Source of the DNA: Diploptera punctata
Lineage: Eukaryota; Arthropoda; Insecta; Blattodea; Blaberidae
Reading direction: 5' to 3'
NCBI GenBank assembly: GCA_030220185.1
Contig: JASPKZ010010238.1
Span: forward strand, 841,501 to 905,500
DNA length: 64,000 bases
In this document: positions 55,032 through 64,000 of the stretch, one piece after another
Layout: each line of letters begins with the position of its first letter
Position numbering within the stretch: the first letter of the stretch is position 1
The notes under the pieces: generated by a model
Databases searched by the model: none
Told to the model about the DNA's origin: nothing
Seen by the model: only the letters and a program-made list of their open reading frames with translations
Program-made: the position numbers and the translations under genes

Positions 55032-55160
55032 AGTGTTTGAAATTATAAATTCCTGTCTGTCGGAAACCTTGTCGGAATTCAGGAGAGAAATTACTATCAG
55101 AATCACATATATTTCTTTCTGAGACAAAACAAAGTTCATTTTTTGTTGCTCTGTGCTATT
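55032..55160 (+). repeat. Repeat R, copy 5, partial
   Basis: GTGTTTGAAATTATAAATTC, GGAAACCTTG and ATCAGAATCACATATATTTC match the R block, with an internal deletion. Confidence 0.65.
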
Positions 55161-56782
55161 CTAGTTTATTAAATTTACGAAAGGCTTGTTTTTGTTACAT
55201 TTTTATGAAGGAAAACACTAAATTGTGGAAATTATATCAAGTCAGGAAAAAATAAAATATAATTTTCTGGATGTCAAAAAATCTATAGAGTCCGAATGGG
55301 ATAAAATTTATAGTGTCCTTTCGGGCATGCTCAATGCACTTGGGAATTGAAACGTATGGAATTATTTATTTAACTTTGATGTAGGAGTGTTATTTAGAGA
55401 GCCATGTATCATGTATTGGAGTATTTGTTGGTGTCTATATTGGTTACCTCGTGGATTAAAACATGAAAACACATTTTCAATTTTCACGTACATATCCTGT
55501 TACATGGTTTACCTGAAACGTCTGCAGCCATATTTCCTGTCCGTCTGCTGTTAAACAATTCAGTAATTTCACCAACAGGTTGTTTCAACAAAATGGCAGG
55601 TAAATAATTATTACCTAACATTCCCTATAGTCTGCTGTAATAAATATATATAATATACATGGTCTCCTGGTATGATTGTTATGTATCGGATGAAAACAAA
55701 GCGAGAAAAAGAACGCTTCATGTCACATGCCTCTAAATTAAAGGTAAAAATTAAAAATTACTGGATGAACATACAAATTACAGTACAGCCATATATAAAA
55801 AAGATTACCCGGAAACAAATAATCAAAGAACTTTTCCAGATATCTTTATTATTACTTTAACACATCTTATTTGAAGCCAGGATCTTTGGCTTTCTATGCC
55901 ATTGCTCTACCACTGAAATACCTGAGAAACTCCTATCTGAACGCTAATTTTTCTCTTATACACTGTTAATACCCGATGGCCGAATGCTAGGAGTATCTGC
56001 TCGATCACGCAAATGGCGGCTTCTTGTTTAAGAAGGTATTATTGGGAATTTAAACACTAATTTATAAAGCCAGTAGGACTTCTTTTGATGTTTTTATTAT
56101 TAATTTAACACTTCACACTGAAAGATAAATTACATTTGAAGAGAAAAATTATATTCAGGACCTTTGGCCTAGAAAGAGAAAGATCCTGGATTCAAACCCA
56201 TGTCTGAGCTTATAATTTTTCTCTTCAAATATGACTATTTTAAATTTGAAAGACTTCTGTTATTTAAATTGCTACTTCAAAAAAATTGTTTCAATATGGG
56301 AAATTTTCACTGATATATCTTTATTTTTTGATCCAATAATTTCACTTCAAATTAGTAAAATATGGTTTTTGAATATTTCAGCAATATGTCTTAATGTAAC
56401 TCTTTCAATCGACATAATAATAAAATAAAAAGAAAAGAAAAGACTAAACATAAAAAATTGCTGTCAAAAATTTTTTATGATCCATTTTATTAGTAACAAT
56501 GGTCTTGGTTGCGACACACCTGAGTTTTTAAGGAAAGGAAAAAAAATCGTATTTTGAAGTACGTAGATTCAACTGAATTTTAACTTTGTTCGTTCCTTTA
56601 ACCAGTAAACTTCGATTGTTTTTCATGAAGACCCATATTTTGACATCTCATTAGATTGGACTCACATACTTTCAAATCTACATAGCCTATAGAACGTCAG
56701 GAAGGTATTCCAGATTCACCTTTACAATATTCCAATAATTTTTATTTATTTCGTTCTTTCTGTCCATTCACCTCTTGGATGG
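55161..56782. other. Mostly unassigned; two tRNA-like stretches
   Basis: A minus-strand stretch near 55870-55935 (CAGTGGTAGAGCAATGGCATAGAAAGCC then GATCCTGGCTTCAAAT) and a plus-strand one near 56158-56206 (GGCCTAGAAAGAGAAAGATCCTGGATTCAAACCC) resemble each other and tRNA-derived SINE heads in inverted orientation. Both are too decayed to classify. Confidence 0.4.
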
Positions 56783-57420
56783 TCTTCCTCTTGTCCTTCT
56801 CCCGTCCATTGGTCTGTCTTCTTTAGCTATTTTTGCAAGTCATATAGAAAGAATGGAAGGCATAAACGAAAATATTGGAAAGGTCATATGGAAAGAATGG
56901 AAGACAATCGACTTGCAAAAGAGCTAAAGAAGATAGACCAATGGACGGGAGAAGAACAAGAGGAAGACCAGCAATATAGACGAAAATATTGGAAAGGTCA
57001 TACACAAAGAATGGAAGACAACCGACTTGCAAAATGAGCTAAAGAAGATAAACCAATGTACGGGAGAAGATCAAAAGGAAGACCAACAAATATAGACGAA
57101 AATATTGGGAAGGTCATACATAAAGAATGGAAGACAACGGACTTGCAAAATGAGGTAAAGAAGATAAACCAATGGATGGGAGAATAACAAAAGGAAGACC
57201 AACAAATATAGACGAAAATATTGGAAAGGTCATACACAAAGAATGGAAGACAACCGACTTGCAAAATGAGCTAAAGAAGATAGACCAATGGACGGGAGAA
57301 GAACAAAAGGAAGACCAACAAATATCGACGAAAATATTGGAAAGGTCATACACAAAGAATGGAATACAACCGACTTGCAAAATGAGCTAAAGAAGATAGA
57401 CCAATGGACGGGAGAAGAAC
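56783..57420 (+). repeat. 116-bp tandem array made of RTE-f coding sequence
   Basis: GGTCAT landmarks at 56882, 56996, 57112, 57228 and 57344 give steps of 114, 116, 116, 116. The unit is RTE-f tail sequence (YWKGHTQRME, DRPMDGRR). A partial unit at 56783-56840 is inverted. The array continues after the LINE insertion at 60062-60178. Confidence 0.93.
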
Positions 57421-60061
57421 TGACTGACTGACTGATAGTTGACGGTGACTTGCACCGTCCAGTGTGCTGCATACTGTTTCCCACTGGGATAAACTTGGCA
57501 GCAAATTCCTTTTTGGCTATCAAGTAGTGGTTGTGGATTATGTAACCTCAGCCTTTGGTGACATTGTATTTTACTTAACAGGTCTATACCAGAATAACAG
57601 TGCAAAACCTCTATACTTGTAAGAAGGCATCATAAACTACGCCGCCGGCAAGCAGAGAGTCCGAAAGCCGGACAGCGTAGTGTGACCCACACTTCTCAAA
57701 GCAAGTGATCTCGCACTATTATGTGGATGGTCTCTCCTTTTGAGGTTAACCTGTAAAACACAGGTTAACCAGTCGGCTCATGAAGATGAAACGCTCCATG
57801 GGACTAGACAGTTCAGCCAATAAAGGCTGAACATCCCTGAGAATTTCCTCCCCACGAGCACTTAAGCTACCTGTTAGCAATTGCTGGCCCTTAACTTTAG
57901 CAGTGCTATTCTCTTGTGTTGTTCTGGAAGCAGTACCAGTCTGTAAGGCTTGAGTGAAGGAAACTCTTGGATCAACCTTCACAGAAGTGAAGGTCTTTCT
58001 TTGAGTTGCAGTTAGATTTGGAACAGGATCACTTATGGATGGTTTCACTTTTTGGTTTGGAATAGGTTTAGCTACCCTGCTATAAGCTTCAAGGGCCGCC
58101 TTGAAAGCAGGGCAGCCTCTAAAGGACGCCGGGTGACCGGACTCCTTGCAGTTAGCACATTTAAGCAACGTTGTGTCTCTCCGCGCTTCGGCCTTTAGGG
58201 TACAGTCCTTGTGCCCGTGAGGCCCAGCGCAGATAACACAGCGAGGAGCCCGATTACAAGCAGGGAAAGTATGATTGAAAGACTGGCACCGGTAACACTG
58301 CTAAAGTCCAGCCCTAGGTCTATATGGCTCTATGGCTACAACAGTGTATAAGAGACGCTTTAGATCATAAATTTCCAACGCTTCACTATTGCGTTCTAAT
58401 TCCAATATGTAGATAGGAAGGGGTATGGCCAAATCATTTTCGGTTTTTTTAATCTGTTTAACATCTTTAACAGGGAAACCCAACGCGAGGATTTCCTCTT
58501 TAATTTCGTCTGGGTCTACAGTTGCAGGCAGTCTCTTTAACACCACCTTCAAAGGAAGATCCCTCTTCAGTAGATAAGTATAGTATTCCCTATTTAGGGA
58601 CTTGAAATACTCCTTTAACTTGAAGAAATCTTCCAATGAACGTGCATAGTAGCGTATTCCTTCAGGAATACTGACACACTTTAGTTGGTCGCCAATTAGT
58701 GATTTCAACTCTTTGTTAATTCGGAACAAATTCCCGTGACCAATAAGAGTTATTGGTGGGGGTCTTTGCTCCGATTGGACAGCATTACCTGAAGGAGTAG
58801 CTGTAGGTGTAGCCATAGTAGGGCCAGTAGCTTGAGGAGGGACCATCTCTGAGGATGTTCCTGCAGTGGAATTTGGAATGTCAGTTAAAACTGAAAATTT
58901 ATTGTTGGTAGACACTGCAGGAACCTCAACTCGTGATTCCTGCGACTCTGTAGATCGATCTATTGGAAATATAGGTTCAAATCCTTTAGTGGGTTTGCCC
59001 AATAGTATGGGTTCTTTTGGTTTGGAAGAATCAACTTTTGTTTTCTTAACGACTAATGTCGGTACTTTTTCTTTTTTCTTTCTATTTTTCCGTTTAGGAG
59101 ATTTTCCACTAGCAGTTGACTGGTCGTCAGTGAGCATTTGCTCCTCAGTGGTCATCTGCTCACCGGTGTCCATATCACTGCTAGTTGAGGGAATTTCTTC
59201 TTCTACATTGCTATATGCTTTACGATTTGCGGAGGAATAGAAGAGCGCAGTAGTGCGAATCTCTAATAAATCTCCTTTCAATTCGTCTAGCATAGCTTCA
59301 AACATTCGTTGACCTGGTTCGTTATCATTTATCAATTTATTTAGTCGATCCAACGCAGCAGTCGTGAAATCACGAGCTTCTTCAGACCTCTCATAATTCT
59401 GGAAAGTACCCATGAAATTTATAAGTAACAAGAAGGTTCCACTAAGAGTGGACAGCAATTCTTTTAATTCGGGTTTTTTGTCAAATCCATACTTGTGGAC
59501 GTATGCTTCAAATTTGTTCGCGGAGTCTTCCCAGAGTATGAGAGGTCCGACATCCTCACTTTCTGGATCCATAGACCCGTAAGACTTTGGCATAGTAGCC
59601 ATTGTGCTTGGTTAATACCAAGTCTTAGTTCTGGACACTATACACAAAAGCACTAAACACTTGTCACCAAAGAATAAGATTACACTGCACAATAATAAAT
59701 ATTGTATCCACTCCACTTACCTTGATAGCACAGCACTCGAAATTAGATGCACAAAACACAAAAGATCACGAGGATCAGCCCGTGTAGGGCCACGCCCTAG
59801 CAAGGAATTTGCTGACCAGCTGTAGTTGCGCGGATCTGATTGGCTGAGACGAAAACTGGAAAAAATTGATGCAGCCAATCACAGCACACGAAGGACTACA
59901 AGTCAAAACGTCAACAAATCAATAATTGTCGATTGCAGTAGTAGTCTAGGATGCCGTGATGAACAGCAGTAGACGTTCAGTAAAGGCAGGATCCATAGCA
60001 GTACGAAGTATCATAAGCAAATGTTGCATGATGTTTTCAGCACGAGCTCTGATTCCAGTAT
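57421..60061 (-). mobile_element. Complete gag-only Jockey-type LINE ('half-LINE'), 2,641 bp
   Basis: Flanked by exact 11-bp duplications GGGAGAAGAAC (57410-57420, 60062-60072). Read on the minus strand: about 459-bp 5'UTR, gag ORF (59602-57746), about 310-bp 3'UTR, and (CAGT)n tail at 57421-57435. No endonuclease or RT is present. The surrounding 116-bp array keeps its phase when the element and one duplication are removed, so both ends are certain. Confidence 0.93.
57746..59602 (-). pseudogene. gag (ORF1) of half-LINE with one in-frame amber stop
   Basis: ATG at 59602 in good context starts MATMPKSYGSMDPESEDVGP. 433 codons are open to a TAG at 58301-58303, then the same frame continues about 184 codons to 57746. 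N-terminal about 130 residues helical; residues about 130-300 Ser/Thr/Lys-rich and disordered, with a basic KRKNRKKKEK stretch near 170. PRE_C2HC domain at about 349-433 (LPLKVVLKRL ... VAIEPYRPRAGL). Zinc knuckles CYRCQSFNHT, CVICAGPHGHKDC and CANCKESGHPASFRGC follow the stop. The copy at 1-1084 has Lys (AAG) where this has TAG, so a single substitution removed nucleic-acid binding from this copy unless the stop is read through. Family role: RNA-binding particle protein. Confidence 0.9.
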
Positions 60062-60320
60062 GGGAGAAGAACAAAAGTAAGACCAACAAATATCGACGAA
60101 AATATTGGAAAGGTCATACACAAAGAATGGAATACAACCGACTTGCAAAATGAGCTAAAGAAGATAGACCAATGGACGGGAGAAGAACAAGAGGAAGACC
60201 AGCCAAGAGATGGACATACAGTGGATGCACATTCAATACGTCTTCCTCCGAGGAGTGATTTTGGAAATAAACAGGATGAAAATCCTACAAATTATGAATA
60301 AGAAGAGGAAGTTTATTCTT
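60062..60320 (+). pseudogene. End of the 116-bp array and RTE-f 3' end
   Basis: One further array unit (landmark 60112), then the RTE-f tail continues as PAKRWTYSGCTFN-like codons, CGTCTTCCTCCGAGGAGTGA, and the reduced tail AAGAAGAGGAAG. Shows the array grew inside an ordinary RTE-f insertion. Confidence 0.85.
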
Positions 60321-60840
60321 AATAATTGTTCACCTTTATATTCATAACTTATTGAGAAAGTTTGATCAATAAAAGGAAACAGCTGAACGTAAACAGTAAT
60401 AACTTACAGAGTTAAAGAAGCAGCTGCTTCTATTTTCACTTCTTCATCAAACTTCTATTCTTTGTTTATCGCTAAACGACTAAGGACTTCCGAATATATT
60501 TACTTGTGTTTTATCGATAATCCTCTTCATCTATGAACTGGCCGATAAAAAATTTGAACATTAACCTACTAAAGATATCCTAATTGTTGCCGCTTCTTGA
60601 ACTCATAAAACTTTATCGTAATTGTCTTACTTCTATATTCCTGAGTTCAATGACCACTTAATGTCCGTCAAAGTGTAACATTTGTACTTCCATAGGTTAG
60701 TTTTATTGTATACAATTTTCCTCATTAGGGGATTGCCTCAAGGAAAAAGTGATACAGACAATTATTTTTTTGAATTTATGAAATACATTTTGTAAATACA
60801 TTTAAAAAATTCAAATTGTAGGCCTAATTGAAGTATACAT
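60321..60840. other. Unassigned sequence
   Basis: No element recognised. Confidence 0.5.
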
Positions 60841-60841
60841 A

Positions 60842-61050
60842 CTACAAAGTAGAAATTTTGTAAAAATGGTTTCTTGAAATTGAAATTGATCCTGTAATGG
60901 CAGCGATGGTAATTTTAGAAAGGTACACCCTGTCCAAATCTAAGGAATTCCAAAATTTGGCTAGGAATCCTGGTATAGTACCTCTTGCCCCGATCATCAA
61001 TCCTGTGACAGTTATACTATCCAGGTGATATTTATCTTTGTAATGGTCAA
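60842..61050 (-). pseudogene. Non-LTR retrotransposon C-terminus (R2-like type)
   Basis: About 68 uninterrupted codons on the minus strand: KDKYHLDSITVTGLMIGARG, TIPGFLAKFWNSLDLDRVYL, ITIAAITGSISISRNHFYKI, then TAG. G(L)..GARGTIP.FF..F followed by ...L.GS..I..NH.Y is the C-terminal signature of R2-like LINE polyproteins as I recall it. The clade is not certain. RT and nuclease are absent. Confidence 0.7.
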
Positions 61051-61554
61051 TTGTTGTACAGGCTCATGAACAAGAGTTTCAAATAAGCCTACTGAGGGTA
61101 GCATATAGTACAGGGATACAATCTCAGAAATAACTTCTCTACTTCCATTGAGTGTATATTAAATTGTGTTACATTACGTTTTTATGATCATAAGAAACTG
61201 CATCATAATTTACACAAACTAGAAATGAAGGTTAAAGGGAGACATTTCAGAGGAGAGATAAAAAGTAGCTAATAATAAAAATAAATGCATCTTATTCTAA
61301 TTACTTGAAATTATTACAATTTTATATTAATTAAGGGTGCATCCAGCATAACAATATATATATATATATATATAACTTGTGCCATTATGTTTAACTCGAT
61401 ATACCAATAATTCACAGAAATAAACCTAATGGCACATTTGTCTTACGAGATAGATCTATAAAATTTTCAGAACTTTTTACCATGTACGTGATGAAGCTGC
61501 TGTTACATGTTCAGTAACATAGTGGTTCAAAAAGCCCTATTTTAAAAAATAAAA
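61051..61554. other. Unassigned, with a (TA)n tract
   Basis: (TA)n at about 61353-61374. Nothing else recognised. Confidence 0.5.
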
Positions 61555-62298
61555 ATAACTATTTAACTCATGCCCCAAATGGAAGACAATGACCAACCAC
61601 GTTACAATGATTTTTGATTTACAACCAATCACAGTCGTGTTTCGCCTAGAATTTACCAACTAAAGTTTATCATAATAAAAAAGTACCTCCTTTTTTACAT
61701 TCTGAATAGGTCATAGCATTATTTTGCAGTGACTGACTCACTAAGAAATACGGCTACCAGATTGTATATATAGTGCATGAATGTCAACATATACCGTATG
61801 AGGGAGTTAATATAAAAACATTTTTAGCAATTGGTTATACCACCAAAAAAAGAAACCACTGTCTGCACTTACTTAAATGTATTTTTTCCCAGAAAAATAT
61901 AATTGTCATATTTACATCATAGGACATCAGAGATGAATTAATATACAGTTTGGTGTGTTTCATTTTTTCTCCACTGGAGTGCATTCTTCCAATATTGCGT
62001 TCCTTTGGCAATAAATAATATGATCTGGTTGCAGTGACGAACAAAAGAAGCAAATGAAGCGTATCAATCGTTTCTCATTTGTTTTCAAACATCGCCGTTT
62101 ACATTAAATATATAGATATTAAAAAAATATATATTTTAAACAATGATTTGTGAGTAAACAGCTTAATTTTATTCGTGAAATAGTCATAACAAATGCCACT
62201 CTTTATTTCCAAATTCTCTAAATAAATTCACTCCTCACTTCGTGAGTCGTGAATTTATCGATAATTTGGAAATCACTCGTGGCATTACTTATGAAAAC
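61555..62298 (-). mobile_element. Element H, copy 4 (inverted)
   Basis: AACTATTTAACTCATGCCCC at the left and TTCGTGAAATAGTCATAACA at the right end of the body, followed by the hairpin 62195-62298 (AATGCCACTC...GAGTGATTTCC complement). Confidence 0.7.
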
Positions 62299-62377
62299 AA
62301 CTACCCTACATAAATTTTCCGAGTTAAAATGAGGTAATATCTTGCATTAATAACATTAAAACTGCTTTATATATAAT

Positions 62378-62648
62378 TACACTGAGCATAAAAAAAATAT
62401 ATATATATTTTTGTCTCAGAAAGAAACATGTGTGATTCTGATAGTATTTTGTTCTCCTGAAATCAAATATGATACCGGTTTTTCTCCATCGCGCAAGGTT
62501 TCCAAGAGACAGGCATTTATAATTTCAAACACTTTAATATTTTCTACATTCATAACTACACAATATTCGAACATTCGGACTCACTTAGAAAGTAAGAAAT
62601 GACGATTTTCTGCTATATTTCGCCTGTGAAGTATCCCTCTTGATGGTC
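62378..62648 (-). repeat. Repeat R, copy 6
   Basis: Shared R block, ending in the sense of the coding relic at GACCATCAAGAGGGATACTT, where it is cut by the DUF4817 relic. Confidence 0.7.
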
Positions 62649-63046
62649 CGAGACAAGGGATGGAACGGTGCAAGATGTGTTGAAAGGTCTGTGCGGAAGA
62701 AAGAGACGTTCGACTGATAACAAGAGCACAGTTGCAGTCATAAACTTGTCTCGGATTCTTGTTATTGTTACCCTTGTTGGTGGTTGTGTCCCAAATTCAA
62801 CCATCCAACGTCGTTGCACTTGAACAACATTCTCCACTTTCCAATAACACTTCAGTATCCACTTACGTTCATCGAATGATAATCTCGCCGCTATTGTTGT
62901 TTATAAAGACGTGAAGATCGATGAACGTGTTGCTATGTTTTTCCAGTGCCTTGTAGATCATACACAACAAAAATAGTACTTCTGTCTCATTTCGGTGTTG
63001 AGAAATAACGTTTTAAAGAGTGTATACATCAATTTGGGACACCCTG
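62647..63046 (-). pseudogene. DUF4817/mariner-like transposon 5' end with an internal inversion
   Basis: The 5' terminal repeat CAGGGTGTCCCAAA at 63033-63046 is followed by TA (63047-63048). Minus strand: LSFDERKWILKCYWKVENVV then QVQRRWMVEFGTQPPTRVTI and TRIRDKF, the DUF4817 helix-turn-helix. The next segment, GTVQDVLKGLCGRKRRSTDN, is on the plus strand (62659-62739), between perfect 11-bp inverted copies of TCCGAGACAAG. Confidence 0.8.
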
Positions 63047-63074
63047 TATATCGGTAGGCCATAAGTAAACACAA

Positions 63075-63940
63075 ACTAGAGGATGCCATTAAATCTTTAG
63101 AGAATGAGGAAGGCTTACAACTCAATGGTATTAATAAGCTGTTAGTTTATGTTGATGATGTAGTACTACTGGGCGATAACGAGGAGTTACTAAAGGCCAA
63201 CACGCACACACTATTGAGTAACACTAAGAAATTAGGACTGGAAGTAAATATCAATAAAACTAAATACATGGTCACACGTAGAATTACATTATATAATGGA
63301 AATGGACAGCTAATGACAAATGAGGGACATTTTGAGGAAGTGGCTGAATTCAAATACCTAGGAACAATAATCACAAGTAGGAATGAGATGCACAAAGAAA
63401 TTAAACATAGGCTCAATTCTGGAAATGCACGCTATTATGCATTGCAGAGACTCTTGATGTCCCAACTCCTTTCAAAAAACGTTAAACTGAAAATATATAA
63501 AACTATTATTCTACCAGTTATATTATATGGTTGCGAAACATGGACTCTTACTTTAAGAGAGAAAATTTTTGGACCAAAGAGAGATGAACAGACAGGTGAA
63601 TGGAGAAGACTACAAAACAATGAACTACATGGTCTTTATAAGAAGCCACATATAATAAGAACAGTTAAGTCTCGTAGACTGCGATGGGCAGGATATGTTG
63701 CACGTATGGGGAATGGGAGACTTGCATGGAAGCTGCTTGTAGGAAAGCCAGAAGGAAAACGCCCAGTTGGTAGACCAAGAATGAGGTGGGAGAATAAAAT
63801 TAACTATGATTTGAGGGAAGTAGATTATACAGGGAATGATTGGAACGCATTAGCTCAGGATAGGGATGTATGGAGAGCTTATGTCCGTGCGGCCATGAGC
63901 CTGCGGGTTCGATAGTGCCAGTGAGTAAGAGTAAGTAAGT
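63075..63940 (+). pseudogene. RTE-a insertion, 866 bp, with exact 14-bp target duplication
   Basis: Best-preserved RTE-a copy: one frame open from about 63070 to 63915. It covers the RT catalytic motif (LLVYVDDVVLLGDNEELLKA), KLGLEVNINKTKYMVTRRIT, AEFKYLGTIITSRNEMHKEI, VILYGCETWTLTL, a small in-frame deletion before [40 protein letters not shown], and ends YVRAAMSLRVR. Tail (TAAG)n. ATAAGTAAACACAA at 63061-63074 and 63941-63954. 5'-truncated, so it lacks endonuclease and fingers, yet has no stop: a young copy. Confidence 0.95.
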
Positions 63941-64000
63941 ATAAGTAAACACAAGGAAACTTTATTTAAACTTTATTTTATAAAATCGCTAATTTTAGTT

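Noticed and set aside
57421..60061. Telomeric HeT-A equivalent
   Set aside because: Gag-only structure is similar, but the copy is interstitial in an RTE array and no telomere repeats are present; no basis for a telomere role.

Overview
This window looks like a repeat-dominated, gene-free stretch of a large insect genome. It is AT-rich, dense in microsatellites, and carries decayed transposable elements on both strands. No intact host gene, rRNA or CRISPR was found. The best-fitting host is a polyneopteran insect, possibly a cockroach or relative. That rests on remembered similarity of the main retrotransposon tail and of the main tRNA-derived SINE to Blattodea repeats, so it is inference, not a database result. 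Nearly all long open reading frames here are pieces of retrotransposon or transposase genes, or frame shadows of SINEs.

Main components. (1) About 27 fragments of 'endonuclease-reverse transcriptase' LINEs of RTE type, in at least a dozen subfamilies (called a to n here). Almost all are 5'-truncated and most end in a subfamily-specific 3- or 4-base tail: AGTA, GATA, TCTA, GAA, GAT or TGAA. (2) CR1/L2-like LINE 3' ends (eight terminal hairpins), whose last bases form a conserved hairpin, some followed by an (ATT)n tract. (3) Jockey/R1-like LINEs, including a complete 2.64-kb element at 57421-60061 that encodes only a gag protein. (4) Penelope-like retroelements: RT, GIY-YIG pieces and several termini with a hammerhead-like core. 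(5) tRNA-derived SINEs; the main one (S1) shares its 3' end with RTE subfamily j. (6) DNA transposon relics: piggyBac-like TTAA MITEs, DUF4817/mariner-like elements, a pogo-like element, a possible hAT-like element, and many long inverted-repeat elements.

Layout. 1-2.2 kb: gag-only LINE pseudogene, tRNA-like cassettes, R1/Jockey-like end. 2.9-4.8 kb: CR1 end, RTE end, degenerate tandem repeat. 5.3-8.6 kb: mariner-like relic, foldback, RTE a/b/h/i, S1, nested CR1 tail. 9-12.7 kb: unclassified coding-relic repeats, Penelope terminus, RTE-a, CR1 end, piggyBac MITE. 12.9-15 kb: long-TIR element holding RTE-f, then RTE-j. 16.7-23.3 kb: Penelope-type pieces, tRNA-Tyr pseudogene, S1, RTE-a, a hairpin-plus-TIR family, and a Penelope foldback split by SINE S2. 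24-32.8 kb: RTE and CR1 fragments, a GIY-YIG piece, S2. 33-38 kb: S1 copies, the longest Penelope body, RTE-d/f. 38-47.5 kb: CR1, RTE-h, pogo-like, a twin-primed RTE-b, S1 split by a foldback, mariner-like relic. 47.5-52.5 kb: duplicated block around a hAT-like element, RTE-a nested in RTE-m. 53-55 kb: 133-bp tandem array. 56.8-60.3 kb: 116-bp array interrupted by the gag-only LINE. 60.3-64 kb: another LINE end, hairpin-plus-TIR copy, DUF4817 relic with internal inversion, and an RTE-a copy with a 14-bp target duplication.

The strongest evidence is structural: target-site duplications, empty-site paralogues and array periodicity let several insertions be placed to the base and ordered in time.
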